The translations under genes and the position numbers were made by a program. A stretch of DNA of 64,000 nucleotides, taken from the NCBI GenBank assembly GCA_009809945.1, contig WTPW01000547.1, positions 281,680 through 345,679 on the forward strand, written 5' to 3'. Of the stretch, positions 1 to 9,564 are shown piece after piece; the first letter of the stretch is position 1, and every line of letters starts with the position of its first letter. Source of the stretch: Gigaspora margarita. Taxonomy: Eukaryota; Glomeromycota; Glomeromycetes; Diversisporales; Gigasporaceae. Under the pieces are notes generated by a model. It made no database searches, was not told the DNA's origin, and saw only the letters and a program-made list of their open reading frames with translations.

Positions 1-1060
1 ATGTATGGTTGATGGAAAATGTAGTAAATATTATCCAAGAGAATTTACTACTGAAACTTCTACAATCAAATCTGGATACCCTATATACAGAAGAAGACAA
101 AATTCAAGAACAATTAAAAAACATGGGGTATCTATTGATATTAACAATAAATGGATTGTTCCTTATAATCCATATTTAAGTCAAAAATATAACTGTCACC
201 TTAATGTAGAGATATGTTCAAGTATTAAATCTATTAAATATCTTTACAAATATGTTTATAAGGGACAGGATAGGGTTTTAATATCTTTAAAAAATCCAAA
301 AGATGAAATTGAAAAGTATATTAATGCAAGNTATGTTTNTGCATCTGAAGGAATTTGGANACTATTTGATTNTGGTTTACAGGATAGATCACATACTGTT
401 GTAAGACTTTCAGTACATTTAAAAGGTCAACAACAGGTTCCTTTTGATCCATCTGAACAATCTCAATCAGTTAAACAAGCTACTGAAGCAGGAAAACATA
501 CAAAGTTAACAAGATATTTTGAACTTTGTAAAAATAATCCTGATCATGAATTAATTAAAACTTTGAGATATATTGATATTCCAAAGCACTTTGTTTGGAA
601 AAACAAAAAGTGGCAAAAAAGAAAACAAGGTGGTGAAAAAGTAATTTCTCGAATGTATTTTACTAATCCAAAAGAAACTGAGAGATTTTACTTAAGAGTA
701 CTATTAAATATAAGATGTGGTGTAAAGTCATTTAAGGATTTAAGAACTATAGATGGTGTAACTTATAGTTCTTATAAATCTGCAGCATTTCAACTTGGTT
801 TAATTGATGATGATAGTNAATGTGATGCTTGNCTTGCAGAGGGAAAAGGGTACAAAATGCCCTCACAACTAAGACATTTATTTGCCTTTTAATTAGTTTA
901 CTATCAACCTGTGAATGTAAAAGAACTTTGGGAAAAATATCTTGATAATCTAATTGAAGATTTTATTTTTGAAAAAGATACAAGAGATTTAGCTATAGCA
1001 AAAGCATTGGTGTTTATTGAAAATATTTAATTCAAAATGTAATGGCTTTTTCAGATTTTC
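1..1060 (+). pseudogene. Helitron 1 Rep (HUH nuclease) domain, C-terminal part
   Basis: Open from the window edge to a stop at 890-892, then traceable further with breaks. It shows the block after the HUH motif (DGKCSK, then YPIYRR) and the tyrosine motif YKYVYKG near 240-265, which carries the nucleophilic tyrosines that nick and join DNA in Helitron transposition. The same blocks occur in Helitron 2 (DGKCSKMYP and KYVYKGHDR), confirming the assignment. The HUH histidines lie off the window. Several codons contain ambiguous bases (331-373, 818-832), so some apparent substitutions are unknown. After 892 the frame is broken but stays recognisable (ELWEKYLD region) to about 1030. Confidence 0.85.
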
Positions 1061-1117
1061 CAGAACTTCCACCTATTAATTATGAATTATTAGAACAAGA
1101 TCAAAACAAAATATATT

Positions 1118-1296
1118 AGGACCCCGAAATATACATAGATAGGTCAGGGAATTATAGGGTTACTAAAAAAGGAAAGATCTGCAGAAAAAACTTCAAAAAT
1201 AAGCAAAAAATTACTATAAATAGAAAAGATCTGTATAAAAAACCTCAAAAATAAGCAAACTCATACCTGACCTATCTATGTATATTTCGGAGTCCT
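1118..1296. mobile_element. hAT-like MITE, AGGACCC family, copy 1
   Basis: 179-bp element with terminal inverted repeats of about 29 bp starting AGGACCCCGAAATATAC. It is flanked by a perfect 8-bp duplication AATATATT (1110-1117 and 1297-1304), the size made by hAT transposases. It lies in the linker between Rep and helicase of Helitron 1. A 178-bp relative is at 58972-59149, with the same internal 'ctcaaaaataagcaaa' blocks. Confidence 0.9.
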
Positions 1297-1304
1297 AATA
1301 TATT

Positions 1305-2787
1305 TATTGCTAAAGAACAAAATTATGATCAAGCTAAACTTGATAAAACTTTAGAACATGAAAGTACTTTAAATCTTGATCAAAAAAAAATATTTGATCA
1401 AATTAAAAAAGCAATTAAAGATGATCTTGAACAAACTTTAATTTTTGTTGATNGACCTGGTNGAACTGNAAAAACATTTTTANATAATTTGATCTTGGCC
1501 TATATAAGATCAATAGAAAATGGAAATGGAATTGCAATTGCTGTAGCATCATCAGGAATTGCTGCTTTATTATTGAGTGGTGGAAGAACTGCTNATTCAA
1601 GATTTAAAATTCCATTGAAATTAGATCAAAATTCTACTTTGAACATTGAAAAGCAATCTGAATTAGCTCAATTAATTCAAAATGCTAAAGCTATTGTATG
1701 AAATGAAGCACCAATGATGAGCAGATTTGCATTTGAAGCAGTTGACAGAACTTTTAAAGATTTAATGACCAGTGATTTATCTTTTGGAGGAAAAACTATG
1801 ATTCTTGGTGGTGACTTTAGACAAATTTTACCTGTAGTAGTTCAAGGTACACGTTCTCAAATTATTGATGCATGTTTAAAATCTTCAGATCTTTGGAAAG
1901 ATTTTACTACTATGCGATTAACTATTAACATGCGAGTTCAACAACAAAATGATATTGAACAAAAAAACTTTGTTGACTTTTTATTACAAATTGGAGAAGG
2001 AAAAATAGAAACGCATTCTATATTGGTGAAGATTATATAAGATTGCCTGATAATATAGTCTTGGATAGTGAAGATATAGAAGATTTAATATCAGACATTT
2101 GCTGATATTAATACAAATTATAAAAATCCAGACTATATTAAAAATAGGGCAATTCTTACAACAAGAAATACAGATGTTGAAGACATTAATCAACTGATAC
2201 TTCAAAAAATTCCTGACTTCGAAGAATTTGAATATTTATCTGCTGATTCTGTTGAGGATAAAGATCAAGGAGATCAAAGTTTTTATCCTGTTGAATTCTT
2301 AAATACTTTAACACTAAGTGGAATGCTACCTTATCGTTTGGTCCTAAAAAAAGATGTACCTGTTATTCTTTTACGTAATCTTGATCCAACTGAAGGATTA
2401 TGTAATGGTACAAGACTAATTATTAAAAATTGTTATAAATTTATTTTGGACACTGAGATCTTAACAGGAGTTAACAAAGGAAAGAGAATTTTTATACCTC
2501 GATTAAGATTGTCACCATCTGATTCTAACCTTCCATTCCAATTGGTAAGGTGCCAATTTCCAATTAAATTATCTTTTGCAATGACAATTAACAAAGCTCA
2601 AGGTCAAACAATTCCTATTATGGGATTATATTTGCCCAAGCCTGTTTTTGCTCATGGGCAATTATATGTAGCTTTGTCAAGAGTCCAATCAAAAGATAAA
2701 ATTAAAGTCTTGGTTAAGGATGGGCATGTAGAAGGGAAAGAGGGTATATATACAAAAAATGTTGTATATAAAGAAGTTTTTGTTTAA
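1305..2787 (+). pseudogene. Helitron 1 PIF1-type helicase, broken
   Basis: SF1B helicase of the PIF1 family fused to Helitron Rep. Visible motifs in order: Walker A region near 1445-1490 (three ambiguous bases in the P-loop), the ASSGIAALLL block at 1545-1575, Walker B near 1695-1715, GGDFRQILPV near 1806-1838, and the C-terminal helicase block INKAQGQT through ALSRVQSKDKIKV at 2587-2710. Walker B is ruined: the usual IWDEAP reads V-stop-NEAP, needing two G-to-A changes in adjacent codons (TGG to TGA, GAT to AAT). A further frame break falls at about 2040. The C-terminus runs to a stop at 2785-2787. Confidence 0.9.
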
Positions 2788-3697
2788 ATAATAGATTTGT
2801 ATATATTTTATAAATTATAATTTTGTATATATTTTGCATTTATTTTGTATATATTTTTTTATATTTTAAAATTTGTANATATTTGNATATATTGCATGTG
2901 TTTAGAAATTTGTATATATTGTAAATTTGTATATGGTTAAAAGTATTTTTATTTAATTAGTTTAATTTGTATATAATTTTTAAAAGTATTTTTATTTAAT
3001 TAATTTAATTTGTATATTAATTTTAAAAGTATTATTATTATTAATTTGATATGTATATAGTTTAAAAGTACTATTATTATTATTAATTTAATTTGTATAT
3101 TATTATATTATTTAATTAATTTATTTATAGCTGTAAATAGTTTTAAAAGTATTATTATTTTAATTAATTTATATTAATAAATAATAAAATAAAATATATA
3201 CCTTTAATCTAATAATCATAAGACCTAAATTAATCATGAGGCCTATAGGTTAGAGTTAGGNTCAGTTTAATTATATTGAGTTTAGAGAGGTTTTTAATAT
3301 GTATAACTTTAATCTAATAATAATAAGCCTAAAATAGTTATAAGGCCTAAAGGTTAGGATTAGGATCAGTTCATTATGTTGAGTTTTGGAAGAAGTTTTA
3401 TTATATATAACTTTAAACTAATAATAATAAGATTTAAAAATAACTGTGAGGCCTTTAGGTTAGTGTTAGGGTCAATTTTTATTATATTGAGCTTTGGGAT
3501 AGGGTTTTAATGTATATTACTTTAAACTAATAATTATGAGGCCTAAAAATAACTGAGTTTTAAAAATTAGAATTAGGGTTAGATTTCATTATATTGAGCT
3601 TTGGGAGTGAGTTTTAATATATCTACCTTTAATATAATAGCTTTAAAATTTAAAATAAAAAACAATTAAAAACTATAATAAAAAATAATTAAAACTA
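2788..3697. repeat. Helitron 1 3' tail: AT-rich repeats and about 106-bp tandem array
   Basis: Non-coding. 2800-3180 holds short variants of 'aatttgtatata' and 'aaaagtatta'. From about 3200 to 3660 a unit of roughly 105-110 bp repeats four to five times; each carries 'aaactaataat', 'aaggcct' and a 'ttagggt' stretch before 'attatattgag'. Such tails are common just inside Helitron 3' ends. Confidence 0.7.
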
Positions 3698-3700
3698 CTA

Positions 3701-3731
3701 GCCCGTAGCAACGCCCGGGCCCTAACACTAG
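3701..3731 (+). other. Helitron 3' terminus (hairpin plus CTAG)
   Basis: GCCCG (3701-3705) pairs with CGGGC (3716-3720) and CTAG follows at 3728-3731, next to T at 3732. The core 'cccgtagcaacgcccggg' closely resembles well-known plant and fungal Helitron ends. Confidence 0.92.
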
Positions 3732-3921
3732 TTAGGAATTAATTCAGAATACGCCTTGTCAGTAACATAATTCGCAAGTTGCCAATTCTTGAGTTCAATA
3801 AGTTCTGGAACTGTATATTTATCGTTGTTTTGAGATGTAGAGGATTCTTCTTGTGGTGTGGACAATTCGGTTCTTCTTGTAAATTAGAAGTACTAATTTG
3901 AGAAATATTGTGTTTTGACAT
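3728..3921 (-). pseudogene. Island small ORF cut by Helitron 1
   Basis: Unrecognised protein. It starts MSKHNISQIS at 3921, then one frameshift near 3865-3885 moves reading into a frame encoding a Ser/Thr/Glu-rich stretch and a final LIELKNWQLANYV-like segment. The stop codon falls on the Helitron's CTAG, so the natural C-terminus was probably displaced by the Helitron insertion. It is the last gene of a minus-strand series running from 6598. Confidence 0.5.
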
Positions 3922-3982
3922 TTTCGATTTTTGTTAATTGATTTTGTTAAAGTTAATTGATTTTGTTAATAGTTGTGCAAGT

Positions 3983-4016
3983 AAAATTCTAACTAGTACC
4001 GAACGTACTAGTTAGA
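3983..4016 (-). terminator. Stem-loop after the cytidylate kinase stop
   Basis: Perfect 11-bp stem (3989-3999 with 4005-4015, loop 4000-4004) starting two bases after the stop codon of the 4017-4742 gene. On the minus strand it is followed by AATTTTACTTGC. Two similar hairpins with the same T-rich 3' flank lie at 4767-4791 and 4994-5018. It resembles a bacterial intrinsic terminator with a weak stem. Confidence 0.6.
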
Positions 4017-4742
4017 TTAATTTTTTTCTGAAAAATGAACACGCAATATATATACAAATACAAAAAGTAAAAAAATTATGAGATGCAAATTATTATTGTT
4101 GCCATATTTAACCCATAAAACACATGTTAAAATCTTTGCAATCACTTGCTCGATGGATAAGTTAGTAGTATCGATAATAGTGCCAACTTTTTTTGCTTCT
4201 AATACCAAATTAAAAGAATCCATATCACGCTTTAACATATCAGAAAACACTTTCCCAATCGCTTCAAATTCTTTGGCATTTAATTGCTTGGTTCTTCTAT
4301 AAACTCATGTTTCAAAATCAGCCTCAAGAACCAATTTAACTCTAGCATTAGGAAGAATATTTGTTGTTGCATCACGTCCAACAACTACATATCCTCCATT
4401 CTCCGTGATTGTTTGGATTATTTCATTAATTATATTTTGAATTTCTGGAACCTTGGAGATTTCTGATGCCTTTTGTCCATTTTGCAAATTTTCTTGTAAT
4501 AATAGATTAGCAAATTCTATTTCTTGTAAGTAATAGGATGGTTTACTGATCATCTCATCTTTGAAAATATATATTTTATTGAGTTGAATTGTATCATCAA
4601 GATAAAATCGATCTGCAATATATCAATAGAAAAAGCCACTATCAATGAATGTAAAATTGAGTCGTTTAGCCACTTGGTATCCGATCAAAGATTTACCAAC
4701 ACCCGAAAGACCATCAATTGCAATATTGAAGCTTTTTTTCAT
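4017..4742 (-). pseudogene. cmk: Cytidylate kinase, bacterial type, two in-frame stops
   Basis: CMP/dCMP kinase transfers phosphate from ATP to CMP. One uninterrupted frame of 242 codons, close to the family's usual 220-230. P-loop GLSGVGKS lies at residues 11-18 after a strand NIAIDG; then FIDSG, the nucleotide-binding VVVGRDATT block mid-protein, and the family's C-terminal IIDTTNLSIEQV. Only two codons break it, both TGA. One follows GFFY, where the family has Arg (the YRA element); the other precedes VYRRTKQL, in the Arg-rich lid. Both fit CGA-to-TGA mutation of functionally important arginines, so this is a young pseudogene. Fungal UMP/CMP kinases lack this architecture; the gene looks acquired. 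It is followed at once by a terminator-like hairpin. Confidence 0.85.
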
Positions 4743-4761
4743 AGTTGGAATTGTGCAAAAA

Positions 4762-4793
4762 AAATTCTAATCAGTCTATGAGACTGATTAGAA
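4762..4793 (-). terminator. Stem-loop overlapping the stop of the 4788-4969 ORF
   Basis: Perfect 11-bp stem, 4767-4777 with 4781-4791, three-base loop, followed on the minus strand by AATTTTTTTTGC. The stop codon of the upstream small gene forms part of the stem. It lies about 25 bases before the kinase start, so it could end one transcript or attenuate the next. The stem differs from the 3989-4015 stem at four base pairs, all compensated. Confidence 0.65.
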
Positions 4794-4969
4794 AAACGTT
4801 TGTAATTGTGAAAATTTTTTAATCGTTTCAAGATTGTAATAATAAACATTGTACAATCCAAAAAGCAGTTTATATGTGATTCTTCCTAGGCACCATTTTC
4901 AAATAATTGATTATATTCTTTTTGGAATATTTTGACAACTCAATTCCAAATCTTATAATTGGAATGCAT
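4788..4969 (-). pseudogene. Small island ORF, about 60 residues, decayed
   Basis: Unrecognised. Begins MHSNYKIWN at 4969, then TGA, VVKIFQKEYNQLF, TAG, and after one frameshift LYNVYYYNLETIKKF to a TAA at 4788-4790. Both early stops are explicable as CGA to TGA and CAG to TAG. Its position between hairpins and its directional neighbours argue it was a real gene. No functional motif is visible. Confidence 0.45.
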
Positions 4970-4988
4970 TTTTATGATTACGCAAATA

Positions 4989-5020
4989 AAATTCTAATCG
5001 GTCTACAAGACTGATTAGAT
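4989..5020 (-). terminator. Stem-loop after the 5027-5707 gene
   Basis: Stem 4994-5004 with 5008-5018 and a three-base loop, eight bases past the stop at 5027-5029, followed on the minus strand by AATTTTATTTGCG. It is closely related to the 4767-4791 hairpin but with one G-T pair on the + strand (A-C on the minus). Confidence 0.6.
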
Positions 5021-5026
5021 GTTTTA

Positions 5027-5707
5027 TTAACAATATATATATTGATATGAAAAATGATTGCTTCTATTACAATTAGAACAATTTTTAGTTCTTGTTACAC
5101 TATTTACATAATAACTTTGAAAAATTTTTTCATCTTTGAATAAAACTACTTTTTCATCTTTTGATATCATTCTGATACAATCAGAAGTATACTATTTACA
5201 TTTTTTGAATTGATTGTATTCATCTTTTTTGTTTTTTTGTCCGGTTGGTAAAGTGAAACCGCAAATAAATTCGCAATCACAATTTTTGAGAATTCGTTTA
5301 CATGCTGCGCAATATTGATGGTGAAAGGATTCATTACAGTTCCAACAATGTCCGCTATTTAAAGGATGTTCATATTTATGAACCATATTAATTGAATCGA
5401 TTTCATTAAATTCTAAATAAAATTATTGTGGATCGATATTGTTGTCATGTAAAAATTTGCTTATTGGAATGTAATTTTCAAATTGATTTGTAGGTTTTTC
5501 ATTCGCAAAATAATAATCTTCAGAATCAGATTCATAATTATTAGATTCATAAATATGGTTATAATTTAATAAATGATCTGGATAATAATAATTTTGATTT
5601 GGATAATTATAATTTTGATTTGAATAATTAAAATTATCTGAATTAATTACTACTAAAAAATGTAAAAATAATTGAAATAATTGACTAATAATTTCTCTTT
5701 GGTCCAT
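5027..5707 (-). pseudogene. Asn/Tyr-rich protein with C-terminal cysteine clusters
   Basis: About 225 codons. The N-terminal half is low-complexity, with repeated NYNYPNQNYYY-like runs and acidic SDSEDYY. A TAA at 5423-5425 (CAA expected, as the frame continues) separates it from a zinc-binding part: CWNC, then CAACKRILKNCDC and CGF. One frameshift near 5195 leads to a second cluster, NCSNCNRSNHF, ending in TAA at 5027. The Cys-X2-Cys-X6-Cys spacing recurs in other island proteins. Function unknown; a nucleic-acid or protein-binding zinc module is a guess. Confidence 0.55.
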
Positions 5708-5774
5708 TTTTGTGTTGTGTAAATACTTTTCTGTTTGGTATTTATATACTAAACAGATAAGTTTTATTTAATCC

Positions 5775-5840
5775 AAATTCATTAAATACTATCATATATT
5801 CAAAACCACAAATAAATATATGATAGTATTTGATGAATTT
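5775..5840. terminator. 24-bp stem hairpin between two minus-strand genes
   Basis: Arms 5775-5798 and 5817-5840 pair with a single mismatch around an 18-base loop. It starts within a few bases of the stop (5844-5846) of the upstream minus-strand gene and ends about 65 bases before the next start at 5707. Likely a transcription end signal or 3' UTR structure. Confidence 0.6.
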
Positions 5841-5843
5841 GAT

Positions 5844-6203
5844 TTATTGAACAGATAGTGATTTTGGGTGGTATTCGGGAGATTTTAAGGTATATGCTTC
5901 TTCAAGAATTTGTTGACGTGCTGTAATCATTTCTTGAAATTCTGTTTCAGCATCATCATTTTTTGCGAAGATTGTTGTTTTGGATTGACTTTTGTTTGAG
6001 TTGTTTGTTGTTGTTTTGGGAATTGACTTTTGTTTCTTTTTTCATTTGAGTGTAATTGTTTGAATTCATGAAGCAATTGAGATTCATTTTTATACTGAGT
6101 AGTTCCAGTGCATTCAAAACTCTTAATCCACAAGAATATCTCATAATCAGGCCTTAGATTGCGAAATTGTTTTTTTACTCGCATCAATATCCTGTCAAAT
6201 CAT
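5844..6203 (-). pseudogene. Island ORF, about 120 residues, function unknown
   Basis: Alternative starts at 6203 (MI-stop-QDIDASKK) or 6187. The readable part has YEIFLWIKSFECTG, a charged Gln/Lys-rich linker, and after a frameshift in an A-run near 5955 an acidic, probably helical tail (EFQEMITARQQILEEAY) to a TAA at 5844. No family recognised. It lies downstream of the 6209-6598 gene, with which it may have been co-transcribed. Confidence 0.4.
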
Positions 6204-6208
6204 GTTGA

Positions 6209-6598
6209 TTAATTTTTCATTTTTTGGTAAGATTTGTTGACTGATTGAAGAAGTTTAAAATAGTCATAGCGACGACGAAATGGACATTAAAAATCAACAT
6301 AGCGGTCATCATAGTGCCAAAGATGAGGATAAAAAGAATGTTGCTATTGATTATTTTCAAGATATTTCCTAAAACCATATTGGCAAATAAAAAAATCAAA
6401 AAAAGGAATCTGTTTAGTATGTTGCAATAAATCAAATTCTTCTTTAGAGTTTTGTTTGGAATATTGAACAACATATGAACATTTAAAATCAATATTCCAC
6501 CAAGGAATACAGTTTTTTGTAACAAAAGATTCATGGTAAGCTTTTTGTGAATAAGCTGCAAAATGAGTGAAATAAGTCGTAATATCACTCATTTTCAA
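6209..6598 (-). pseudogene. Island ORF rich in aromatic residues, function unknown
   Basis: Starts MKMSDITTYF at 6598 and reads cleanly for about 84 codons, with a striking density of Phe, Tyr and Trp (CIPWWNIDF, IPFFDFFICQYGF). After a frameshift near 6344 a second frame continues with FYPHLWHYDDRYVDF, one TAA, then CPFRRRYDYF to a stop at 6209. First gene of the minus-strand series that ends at 3728. No known domain recognised. Confidence 0.45.
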
Positions 6599-7687
6599 GA
6601 AATAATTATTATTAATTATTTCTTATAAGAACAATTCTGCTCTCGGGTATCAAATTGCAAGATCTGATGAAGTTTGCTCAGATATCAAATTTTGGCCCTT
6701 TTATAGATTATGAGACTAAATAGGCAAAAAATTCTAAGTGTTTTTTATGAATGCAAAGATTAAAAAATGCATTTGAATTAATTATTTCCTGATATGTAAA
6801 AAATGGCTAATTTACGAATTAGTAAATATTAATTTATGAATTTGGTAAATGTTTAATTAACGAATTTGATTATAAATTTATGAATTGGTAAATGTTAATC
6901 TAATATAAATTTATGAATTGGTAAATGTTGATCTGATTATAAATTTACGAATTAATAAACAAGTTTACTAAAACGCACCATTGGTGTTCAACACCAGTAT
7001 GTGGTATAATGTGAAGATCAATATAAAAATATAAACAAAAAAAAATAAACAAAATTTGAATTTAATAAATGTTAAGTGAGAGTTAATAGTTAGGGGTTAG
7101 GGTGGGGCATAGTATATAGCAAAATTTCACAAGGATTTTTTTTTTAAAAAAAAAGTGGGTTTATAGATGAAATTTTGAGTTAGAAGGTATTTTTTGAAAA
7201 AAATAGCAAATTGGCAAAAGATTTATGTTATACAAGATCTTTACATTACAATGCATTTAAAAAATGTGATTGGTGAAAATCATTATGGTGTTGGCACTAG
7301 TAGTGCATTTTAGTAAACTCGTTAATAAATTATAATTTACGAATTAGTAAATTATAAATTTATGAATTGATAAATGCTGATCTGATTATAAATTTATGAA
7401 TTAGTAAATTATAAATTAGCTTGATCTAATTAAAAATTTATTAAAATTAATATACAATTGAAAACGAACTTGTATAATTTTGGAAATATTGATCTGACTT
7501 AGTGATTGTACCTGGTAGAACTTGCAATTGTGTGACATAGTAATTTATCTGGATATCTGGGTAATTTAATAGTAACCGGGTAGAGATTTCCCAACGGGTA
7601 CAATCTCTAATCTGACTATATAATATATGAATTTGTAAATGAATTTGGAAATAAAATAATTGTATAAATATAATTCAAATTTGTTCT
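6599..7687. promoter_or_regulatory. Divergent intergenic region with palindromic iterons
   Basis: Non-coding stretch between a minus-strand and a plus-strand gene. At least nine copies of a palindrome approximating ATTTACGAATTNGTAAAT lie at 6810-6960 (6810, 6832, 6876, 6909, 6943) and 7330-7440, several followed by 'tgatct'. The same motif occurs in gaps at 14095-15250 and I did not see it in the Helitrons or gypsy element. Candidate operator or origin iterons. A MITE (6960-7321) has landed in the middle. Confidence 0.55.
6960..7321. mobile_element. hAT-like MITE inside the foreign island
   Basis: 362 bp, with inverted ends of the form CRAGTTTACTAAAAYGCAC and a perfect 8-bp duplication TTAATAAA (6952-6959 and 7322-7329). 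Its end motif also occurs in flanking fungal DNA (about 50470-50490), so it is probably a host-resident family. It contains a short 'ttaggggttaggg' stretch. Confidence 0.8.
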
Positions 7688-8312
7688 TTGTTAATTTATA
7701 GAAGATGGGGTATTGCAAAAGCAAGATTTCATCCTTACAAACTAACGAAAAAACAACCTCCAAAACTTCCAATCGAAATAACAGAAATGATAATTTTTAA
7801 ATGGTTAATTTACATCCTCATTGAACAACTTATTAACGGACATCACATAAAAATTACTTCTTCGGATCATCTAAAAAAAACTCTTGATTTGTCAAAATAT
7901 CAAAAGGCGATGGGAATTTTTATTCATTGAAGGGTTGTCAACCAAATTTAAGATATTTGATAATGAGCCTGAAATTTTACATTTTTATTTCAAAAATATT
8001 TATCTATCAAATGGAGAAGCTTATGGTTATCTAAATGAAAAAATTTTAGATATGATTTTTTCAAAATACAATTTCTGGAAAATTATTTTATTAAATTTAT
8101 ATATAAGACCAAATGAAGATTACTTTAAAGATATAGCTTTCAATTTCGGTTGCTTTAAATTTTTTAATATTTATCCAAAAAGCTATACTAGTCAATGCTA
8201 TTGTATTGATAGAATGCCATATTTGTTAAAGTCCCGTGATGAGGTGTATTGGTATTTAACTTGCAAAAAATGTAGATTTTACGAAGTGAAAGTTTCATAT
8301 GATGTCAAATAA
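7688..8312 (+). pseudogene. F-box-like protein with C-terminal cysteine motif
   Basis: About 205 residues with one frameshift near 7915-7930. The N-terminal part has LPIEITEMIIFKWLIY, resembling an F-box helix start (substrate-adaptor domain of SCF ubiquitin ligases). The rest is helical and aromatic and ends with QCYCIDRM and TCKKCRFYE, a plausible zinc site. Other island genes share this design (14145-14877, 15289-15888). The stop at 8310-8312 overlaps the end of the convergent Zn2Cys6-like gene by a few bases. The F-box call rests on a short motif and needs a profile search. Confidence 0.45.
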
Positions 8313-8601
8313 GATCATTTAATTCATCATCCAAAAGTTTACGTTGTAATAAATTTCTTTTAATTATTTTATTATCTTTTTTCAATCATGTGACATGTAC
8401 TTTCAAATCATCTATTTCAGTTAATAATCGAAAAATTTCTGATTCGTAATTCATCGGTTTGATTTGAACACATTTAAAATCATTTCTCTTACAATATTTA
8501 CACGTATTATCATATTCACTATATAAAACACATTGACGGCCCACACTCCAACATTTTATACAACATGTTTTGCTTAAAAGTGTGGCTGAAATTAAAGGCA
8601 T
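8305..8601 (-). pseudogene. Zn2Cys6-like protein with coiled coil, one in-frame TGA
   Basis: 98 codons in one frame from MPLISATLL at 8601. Six cysteines at residues 14-45 follow C-X2-C-X6-C-X9-C-X2-C-X6-C exactly, the spacing of the fungal Gal4-type binuclear zinc cluster. A leucine-heptad region follows (IFRLLTEIDDLKV, then LKKDNKIIKRNLL), as in the dimerisation helix of such factors. The only break is TGA at 8386-8388, inside the coiled coil. The usual run of Lys/Arg between the second and third cysteines is weak (WSVGRQ), so DNA binding is uncertain. A Zn2Cys6 pattern in an otherwise non-fungal gene set suggests adaptation to, or capture from, a fungal host. Confidence 0.6.
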
Positions 8602-8646
8602 TTTTTATGATAATAATTGTCGATGTGAAGTATTTATATATTTTAT

Positions 8647-9564
8647 TTAAAGATCAAATTCCTCATCTATTCTTTTGTCTATTAATTGAACTAAATTATT
8701 GATTAAATCGACACGTAAAATCTTATTTTTTAAGATTTTTTCTCTGAGCTCTTCTAAATCTTGTTTGTAATCTGCTTCATTAATAATTTGTCTTGTATAA
8801 TCAAAATAAAAATACATCATATTTCTTTTCATTTGTAATTGTAATTTAAAATCCACAAATAATTGTAAATTCCTAATCATACGATCTATACTCCCATCAA
8901 CCCTCAACTCGTGCTAATTTTCAAAAATTATAGTATCAATAACATTGTTTAATCGCCTATATTCTTCGGGATATTGTGGTTCTGGTTGTTTTGGTTCTTG
9001 TTGTTTTGGCTGATCTGGTTGTTTTGGTTGATTTGATTGTTCTGGTTCAATGTTCAAACAAATCGGTATAATGGTTTCTTTAAACTGAACCATCAACTTA
9101 GCACGAAGTATGTCATCCAAAAATTCATCAGCCAAAATTTGTCTATGTAATGCAAATCCATTTTCAACACTAGGTATATAACTTATAGCTCTCTGATAAC
9201 TAAAATATGTAAATCTCTTAATGCGTAAATCTTGTAATTGTTGCTTATTATTGTGACTTAACTTTGAATTCTCAATTGCTTCGAATAAAACTGTATTGAT
9301 ATCTAAAAGTAAATAACTTTCCAATTCAACTTGATTGATCATCTTTTCCAGTAATATGTACTCTTTTGGTATGGCTAGTTTCTTTGCCAATTTGAAAATA
9401 AATTCTGCATCCTGATTGGTAATTTTATTTGAATTATCAATTGGTTGTGATACCTGCTTTGAATAACATGTTTGGAATTGTCTATGTTGATCGAATTTAC
9501 AAATACAATTAGAAAAAACTATGGTAATAAATGCCGATAGATAAAAAATGATAGCTATTCTCAT
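8647..9564 (-). pseudogene. Secreted protein, single stop mid-gene (paralogue B)
   Basis: Start taken at the ATG at 9564, giving MRIAIIFYLSAFITIVFSN, a good signal peptide followed by cysteines (CICKFDQ). The alternative GTG at 9576 would spoil the peptide. A helical domain of about 150 residues follows, then a Pro/Gln/Lys tract with QPKQ and QPDQ-type repeats, then TAG at 8914-8916. The same frame runs on for 89 codons of clean helical sequence (DYKQDLEELREKILKN) to a stop at 8647, so the TAG is a mutated CAG-like codon within one gene of about 305 residues. The ATG overlaps the stop of the upstream paralogue (ATGA). Confidence 0.6.

Larger units (their letters stand above)
1..3731 (+). mobile_element. 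Helitron 1, 3' portion (5' end outside window)
   Basis: Rolling-circle transposon read on the + strand. It contains the end of the Rep domain, a PIF1-type helicase, a long AT-rich tail with tandem repeats, and a canonical terminus. At 3701-3720 GCCCG pairs with CGGGC around a short loop, followed eight bases on by CTAG (3728-3731) and a T, the expected Helitron 3' end and insertion context. The 5' TC end lies left of the window. The copy is dead: stops, frameshifts and ambiguous bases interrupt the coding region, and a MITE sits between Rep and helicase. The base after CTAG is the first base of the foreign gene island. Confidence 0.9.

Noticed and set aside
3200..3660. Telomere-like TTAGGG blocks
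   Set aside because: Isolated 'ttagggt' once per 106-bp unit, also seen singly near 7087 and 29810; never a run.
4742..4780. Shine-Dalgarno sites before island genes
   Set aside because: No AGGAGG-like purine motif at proper spacing before the kinase or most other starts, so bacterial origin is not supported by this feature.
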